Positions 34,331 to 38,016 of a stretch of 38,016 nucleotides of DNA are shown piece by piece. The stretch is from Micromonospora sonchi (lineage in GTDB: Bacteria > Actinomycetota > Actinomycetes > Mycobacteriales > Micromonosporaceae): NCBI RefSeq assembly GCF_014646235.1, contig NZ_BMNB01000044.1, positions 1 through 38,016 on the forward strand. Reading direction: 5' to 3'. The translations under genes were made by a program, and so were the position numbers. Position 1 is the first letter of the stretch. Every line of letters starts with the position of its first letter. The notes beneath the pieces are model-generated. The model worked only from the letters and a program-made list of their open reading frames with translations. It had not been told where the DNA came from and searched no databases.

Positions 34331-34536
34331 GCCGACACCGCCTGCCGCTGCGGCGTCGGGGTCGGCGCGGCCGGGGCCTGGTGGCCCTGCGGGTGAGCGA
34401 GCAACCACTCCCACAACTCGACCGGCTCCTCGGCGACGCGTTCCGCGCCGCAGTGGCAGACCCCGCGCAGGATGTCGGTGCCCGGCATCCAGTGGATCCG
34501 GTAGACCCGGTCGCCGGTGAGCATGCGGCGGTTCAC
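34327..34536 (-). CDS. 69-aa conserved-looking protein between oxygenase and reductase
   Basis: The product has a structured core, LTGDRVYRIHWMPGTDILRG followed by VCHCGAERVAEEPVELWEWL and LAHPQGH, then a Pro/Ala/Thr-rich tail. The CHCG pair with nearby His could bind a metal. Both ends overlap their neighbours by 4 bp in GTGA form (start with the oxygenase stop, stop with the reductase start), so the three genes are translationally coupled. This makes it a real gene rather than a chance frame. Its role is unknown; an accessory or assembly factor of the oxygenase is a guess. Confidence 0.75.
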   Translation of the reverse strand: MNRRMLTGDRVYRIHWMPGTDILRGVCHCGAERVAEEPVELWEWLLAHPQGHQAPAAPTPTPQRQAVSA

Positions 34537-35576
34537 TGTGGCGCTCCCACCGTCCCCGACCCGATCATCCGGGCCAGCAGGCGCCGGGCGGCCAGACCAC
34601 CGGTGTCGATGTTGATGCTGAGTTCCTGGTACTTGTCCGGCTCGGAGGCGATCACCTGCTCCAGGAGGTTCAACGCGGTCACGTCCTGCATGACCACGGT
34701 GTGGTTGCTCTGGTAGAGGTACTCGCTGACCGACTCGTCATCGATCGCGAAGTCACGCGCCACGGCCCAGAAGTCGTAGGTGGTGTTCTCGGTCGACGGG
34801 GTGATGGCGTACACGATCTCGGCGTGGAAGGCGTCGCTGTCCGGACCCTCCGCCGGCGGATAGACGCCCTGCGGCGCGATCCGGCTGTGCAGCAGGTAGA
34901 GGCAGGGCGGGTGGAACTCGATGTCCTGCCACCGGGTGATCCGGCCCTGGATCCCGGTGGAGCGCGCGTAGAACGGCGGGCACTCCGCGTCGTCCATGTG
35001 CCGGCTGACGTAGACGATGCCCTTCTCGTCGTCCACCTCGGTGGTGATCGGCGTGTTCGCCACCTCCGGCGTGCCGATGTAGCCACCGTGCAGGTAGGTC
35101 TCGTGGGACAGGTCCATGAGGTTGTCCACCAGCAGTTGGTAGCGCGCGTTGAGCGGCGCCATCCCGCGCACCACCGTGTACGCCGGATCGGCCAGCCACG
35201 GCGCGCGGGGGATGGTGGTGGGGTCGGCCCGCTCCCGGTCACCGATCCACACCCAGATGAAGGAATCCTGCTCCACCACCGGATACGCGGCCACCCGGGC
35301 GGTACGCGGGATGCGCTGCTGACCCGGCACGAAGACGCAGGTGCCCGTCTGGTCGTAGGTGAAGCCGTGGTAGCCGCAGACGATGCTGTCGCCGTCGAGC
35401 CGGCTCTCCGACAGCGGGTACCGCCGGTGTACGCAGCGGTCCGCGAGCGCCACCGCCTCCCCGGCCTCGGTGCGGTAGAGGACCAGCGGCTCACCCAGCA
35501 CCGTACGGGCGAGCAGTTCCCGCCCGACCTCGCTGCCGTAGGCCGCCACGTACCACTGATCACGTGCGAAGGGCAT
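34533..35576 (-). CDS. Rieske non-heme iron oxygenase (VanA-like O-demethylase type)
   Basis: The 347-aa product has an N-terminal Rieske domain with 2Fe-2S ligands Cys 48-x-His 50 and Cys 67-x2-His 70 (RCVHRRYPL ... VCGYHGFTY). The catalytic domain holds the iron site in DNLMDLSHETYLH (His 158, His 163; bridging Asp 155). Length and pattern match vanillate O-demethylase oxygenase and related aryl-ether demethylases rather than ring-hydroxylating dioxygenases with a beta subunit, and no beta-subunit gene is present. It would oxidise an aromatic or ester-like substrate using the reductase at 33377-34330. The ATG at 35576 follows GGGAGG; an upstream extension of 27 residues is open but has no ribosome site. 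Confidence 0.92.
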   Translation of the reverse strand: MPFARDQWYVAAYGSEVGRELLARTVLGEPLVLYRTEAGEAVALADRCVHRRYPLSESRLDGDSIVCGYHGFTYDQTGTCVFVPGQQRIPRTARVAAYPVVEQDSFIWVWIGDRERADPTTIPRAPWLADPAYTVVRGMAPLNARYQLLVDNLMDLSHETYLHGGYIGTPEVANTPITTEVDDEKGIVYVSRHMDDAECPPFYARSTGIQGRITRWQDIEFHPPCLYLLHSRIAPQGVYPPAEGPDSDAFHAEIVYAITPSTENTTYDFWAVARDFAIDDESVSEYLYQSNHTVVMQDVTALNLLEQVIASEPDKYQELSINIDTGGLAARRLLARMIGSGTVGAPQ

Positions 35577-35651
35577 GCGATCGAACCTCCCGGTGGTGAA
35601 CGACGTTGTGGCCGGATCATCCCGTGGGGAGCCGCCGTCGGGGAGACGCGT

Positions 35652-35666
35652 TTTCACTGAATGAAA
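35652..35666. promoter_or_regulatory. candidate operator upstream of the Rieske operon
   Basis: TTTCA-CTGAA-TGAAA is an inverted repeat 76 bp before the oxygenase start codon in an A/T-richer pocket. The IclR-type regulator encoded in the same operon is the obvious candidate to bind it. Confidence 0.45.
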
Positions 35667-35696
35667 GCCGGCGGGGCGTTCTCGCGCACCCCATCG

Positions 35697-36266
35697 TCAG
35701 AATTGGTCGGCGACCCACTCGGCGAGCAGCCGCGCGCAGTCGTCCACCGACTCCTGCCAGGTACGGCCGGCTCCGGTGCCGGCCCCGTCACTGACCTGTT
35801 TGACCAGGCGGACCGGTACGCCGAACCGGCGTGCCGTCGAGGCCACGGCGTAGCCCTCCATGTCCACCAGTTGGGCGCGTGCGGCCAGCGCGTCGCGGGC
35901 CTCGTCGTCGGCGATGAACTGGTCGCCGGTGGCGAGCACCGGGCCGGTGTCGGCCAGGGTCAGCGGCGCCCCGACGGTCTGCCCGGTCAGCCGACGGATG
36001 AACTCGGTGTCCAGGTCGTGTTGGATGACGCTGCCCACCTCGTGGGTACCCGTCCAGTCAGGGTGCAGCGCACCGGCCGTGCCGAGATTGACCACCACCG
36101 CCGGCAGCGCGCCGCGGGCCAGCACCGCCGCGACGGCGGCCGTGGCGTTGACCTTCCCCATGCCGGTGAGCAGCACCGGGAGACGCGGATCGAGGCGGGC
36201 GGCCTCCTCCGCGAGTGCCAGGACGAGGAGCGGGCGGTCGGGGTCGATCGTGCCGCGCAACTGCAT
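35697..36266 (-). CDS. MTA/SAH nucleosidase-like phosphorylase-fold protein
   Basis: The 189-aa product belongs to the PNP/UDP (nucleosidase) fold. Motifs are LLTGMGKVNATAAVAAVL, VVNLGTAGAL, LVDMEGYAVA (the MEG substrate motif) and VKQVSDGA (the catalytic Asp in SD). Shorter than typical MTAN (about 230 aa), it lacks an N-terminal part, as some actinobacterial nucleosidases do. It probably splits the N-glycosidic bond of a purine nucleoside such as methylthioadenosine, S-adenosylhomocysteine or futalosine. The ATG at 36266 is preceded by a -10 box and no ribosome site. Confidence 0.82.
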   Translation of the reverse strand: MQLRGTIDPDRPLLVLALAEEAARLDPRLPVLLTGMGKVNATAAVAAVLARGALPAVVVNLGTAGALHPDWTGTHEVGSVIQHDLDTEFIRRLTGQTVGAPLTLADTGPVLATGDQFIADDEARDALAARAQLVDMEGYAVASTARRFGVPVRLVKQVSDGAGTGAGRTWQESVDDCARLLAEWVADQF

Positions 36267-36272
36267 CGGGCG

Positions 36273-36278
36273 ATGGTA
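36273..36278 (-). promoter_or_regulatory. -10 box of a probable leaderless promoter
   Basis: On the minus strand TACCAT lies six bases before the ATG of the nucleosidase gene, the same arrangement as at the MarR gene. Confidence 0.5.
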
Positions 36279-36499
36279 GCGACACCTGCGACCGGGCTTG
36301 TCCCGCCACCGACTGCGGCCCGGCCATCTCACGGACTGTCGTGACGCGGACACCATGGGTGCGCGAAGTTGCGTGCCCTGCCTGTGCAACGCTCGTTGAG
36401 CGTCATGCCGACCACCCGGTCCCGCCCGCCTGTCTCTGCCCGGTCCCGCAGCAGGCAGAGGCAGGGGCGACCCCACCTCGCACCCCTTTGGAGAGCATA

Positions 36500-37951
36500 A
36501 TGTCCCTTGCCCCGGCCCGGGTCTTCGCCGCGCTGAACGCGGTGCGGTACCCCGCCCAGCCGTCGCCGATGTTGGGCAAGGCCGTCGTGATGGGTGGCAG
36601 CATCGCGGGGTTGCTGGCTGCCCGGGTGCTGTCCGATCACGCGGAGTCCGTCGTGATGATCGACCGCGACGACCTGCGGGTGACCGGGCAGCGGCCCGGC
36701 GTACCCCAGGGGACGCAGCTGCACGCGCTGCTGCCTGGTGGTTTCCTCCAGCTGGAGCACCTGTTTCCCGGCTTCCGTGAGCGGGCCCTGGCTCAGGGCG
36801 CGATCGAGGCACCCCCGGCGGCGCGACGCAACTACCTCGACGGCCGGCTGAAGGTGACGGTGCCGGACGACGCCGACAGTCTGGCCGGCAGCCGTCCGCT
36901 GCTGGAGGGCCTGATCCGCCAGCACGTGCTTCGGTTGCCCAACGTCAAGACCGTCACCGCCCGCGCCACGGGTCTCGTGTTCGACGGTGCGGCGACCACC
37001 GGGGTCCGGTACGACGTCGGTGGGGCGCCCGGCGTCGAGAACGCGGACCTCGTGGTGGACGCGATGGGCCGGTCGAGCCGGCTCTCCGACTGGCTGGAGC
37101 AGGCCGGCTGGCAGCGGCCCGCGATGCGGCGGATGACCGTGCACCTGAACTACGCGACGGCGCTGTTCCGCCGCCCGGCCGGGAACCCGGAGCACACCGT
37201 GGTCCTGGCGTTGAACAGTCCCCGGCTCTCGTCGGACGTCGCCGGCGCCGCCTTCTTCGCCATCGAGGAAGGTCGTTGGATGGTGATGATGGCCGGTTAC
37301 GCGAACCACCGTCCCGGGCACACCGCCGAGGACTTCGTCCGACGGCTGCGGGAGCAGTTCCCGCCGGAGTTCGGTGAGGTCGCCGGGTGCGAGATGCTCG
37401 GCGAGGTCCGGACCTACCACCACGCCGACAGCCGGCGGCGTGACTTCCACGCGCTGAACCGCTTCCCCGCCGGGTTGGTCCCGGTCGGCGACGCGGTCGC
37501 GTCGTTCAACCCGGTGTACGGGCAGGGGGTCACGGCGGCGGCTCTGCACGCGGCCTGCCTGTCGACCTACCTGCGGTCGGGGCCGGACCTGGCGCGGCCC
37601 GCGCGCGAGTTCCTCGCCCTCCAGCAGGTGGTGGTCGACGCCGCCTGGTCCCTGTCGACCTCCGCCGACCTGGCGCTGCCGCACGTCGAGGGTCCCTACC
37701 CGCGCGGCTACCGGTTCTCCAGTTGGATCAGCCGGCAGATCGTCGCGGCAACCGTCACGGACGTGACCACCGCCCGCCGCTTCAACGACGTCGTCTCCAT
37801 GCGGGCGCACCCAAGCTCACTGGCCCGCCCCCACGTAATCCTGAACGCCCTCCGCGCAAACCGCCGCCCCCACCACCCCCCACCCCACCCCCACCCACCC
37901 CACCCGCCACCCCCACCCCGCCCACCCCCACCCCCACCCCCACCCCGTTGA
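36500..37951 (+). CDS. FAD-dependent monooxygenase-like protein with an aberrant Pro-rich tail
   Basis: The 483-aa product has an N-terminal FAD-binding motif (AVVMGGSIAGLLAARVLSDH, then VVMIDRDDL), the middle GRSSRLSDWL region and the C-terminal FAD motif GDAVASFNPVYGQGVTAAALHA. It resembles aromatic-ring hydroxylases of the PHBH-type fold and should hydroxylate or epoxidise a small molecule using NAD(P)H and O2. The ATG at 36500 is used because GGAGAG precedes it; the frame is open 285 bp further upstream without homology. The last about 27 residues are only Pro, His and Arg, encoded by a C-rich tract, and the TGA stop lies inside the palindrome at the window edge, so the natural C-terminus is probably near residue 456. 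Confidence 0.9.
   Translation: MSLAPARVFAALNAVRYPAQPSPMLGKAVVMGGSIAGLLAARVLSDHAESVVMIDRDDLRVTGQRPGVPQGTQLHALLPGGFLQLEHLFPGFRERALAQGAIEAPPAARRNYLDGRLKVTVPDDADSLAGSRPLLEGLIRQHVLRLPNVKTVTARATGLVFDGAATTGVRYDVGGAPGVENADLVVDAMGRSSRLSDWLEQAGWQRPAMRRMTVHLNYATALFRRPAGNPEHTVVLALNSPRLSSDVAGAAFFAIEEGRWMVMMAGYANHRPGHTAEDFVRRLREQFPPEFGEVAGCEMLGEVRTYHHADSRRRDFHALNRFPAGLVPVGDAVASFNPVYGQGVTAAALHAACLSTYLRSGPDLARPAREFLALQQVVVDAAWSLSTSADLALPHVEGPYPRGYRFSSWISRQIVAATVTDVTTARRFNDVVSMRAHPSSLARPHVILNALRANRRPHHPPPHPHPPHPPPPPRPPPPPPPPR
37861..37945. repeat. C-rich simple-sequence tract (CCCCA-like units)
   Basis: The + strand is almost only C with spaced A (CCCCCACCCC-type units), so the minus strand has many runs of four to six G. 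It can form a G-quadruplex (minus) and i-motif (plus). It encodes the Pro/His tail of the FAD protein and is likely to vary in length by slippage. Confidence 0.8.
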
Positions 37952-38008
37952 TCATGAGGTTAGCGGCGAAGTTGATCTCCTCAACTGCCGCTAACCTCAT
38001 GATCAACG
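37946..38008. repeat. nested perfect palindromic element (TTGATCATGA type)
   Basis: CGTTGATCATGAGGTTAGCG plus GC (37946-37967) pairs perfectly with 37987-38008, a 22-bp stem. The 19-nt loop contains a second perfect hairpin, AGTTGA-TCTCC-TCAACT (37970-37986). It follows the FAD gene and contains its stop codon, so it can act as a terminator. The A/T-containing sequence, unlike ordinary GC-rich terminators, matches my recollection of short palindromes scattered in Micromonospora genomes, so it may be a dispersed repeat. Confidence 0.85.
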
Positions 38009-38016
38009 CGAGGGGG

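Overview
The window is high-GC actinobacterial DNA. Codon bias, GTG/TTG starts, leaderless promoters with TANNNT boxes 6-7 nt before the start codon, Tat and lipobox secretion signals, and a long TTGATCATGA-type palindrome at the right edge all suggest Micromonosporaceae (Micromonospora-like). The genus is an inference from style, not from a marker gene.

Left edge (1-3.1 kb): remains of an integrated element. It holds a pentapeptide-repeat membrane protein in DNA of visibly lower GC, a small cysteine-rich protein, a VOC protein, a frameshifted tyrosine-integrase fragment, and the 3' half of a tRNA-Pro gene with a strong hairpin terminator, which looks like an attachment-site scar. Next (3.1-7.4 kb) come a metallophosphoesterase and an AraC / VOC / UvrA-like ABC-ATPase cassette.

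7.4-10.3 kb is a gene graveyard around an intact diguanylate cyclase: a frameshifted DUF4360 pseudogene abutting a ~41-bp repeat array, a PLP-decarboxylase fragment, and a degraded IS607-type transposon with tnpA and tnpB pieces. 10.3-15.3 kb carries a secreted beta-propeller-like protein, a secreted TAP-type alpha/beta hydrolase, pyridoxal kinase (pdxY) and a cytochrome P450.

15.3-24.4 kb is about polymers and uptake. A Tat-exported GH127-type glycosidase has a LamG-like domain inserted in its catalytic domain and two LacI-type operators upstream. It is followed by a NitT/TauT/SsuABC-type ABC transporter operon with a PaaX-like regulator, and by a secreted AA10 LPMO preceded by a CebR-like box.

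24.4-35.7 kb looks like a catabolic island. A leftward operon encodes SDR, amidohydrolase, MaoC hydratase and acyl-CoA ligase, with a divergent MarR regulator. Beside it are a large secreted DUF6351-type putative hydrolase, a second PaaX-like regulator, an IclR regulator, and a translationally coupled Rieske oxygenase / 69-aa protein / flavin-FeS reductase set resembling VanA/VanB. A reasonable but unproven reading: a secreted hydrolase releases an (aromatic?) acid, the ABC transporter may import it, the ligase activates it to a CoA thioester, MaoC and SDR run beta-oxidation-like steps, and the Rieske pair demethylates or hydroxylates.

The right edge has a nucleosidase, an FAD monooxygenase whose C-terminus runs into a C-rich/proline tract, and a nested 22-bp perfect palindrome that supplies its stop codon.
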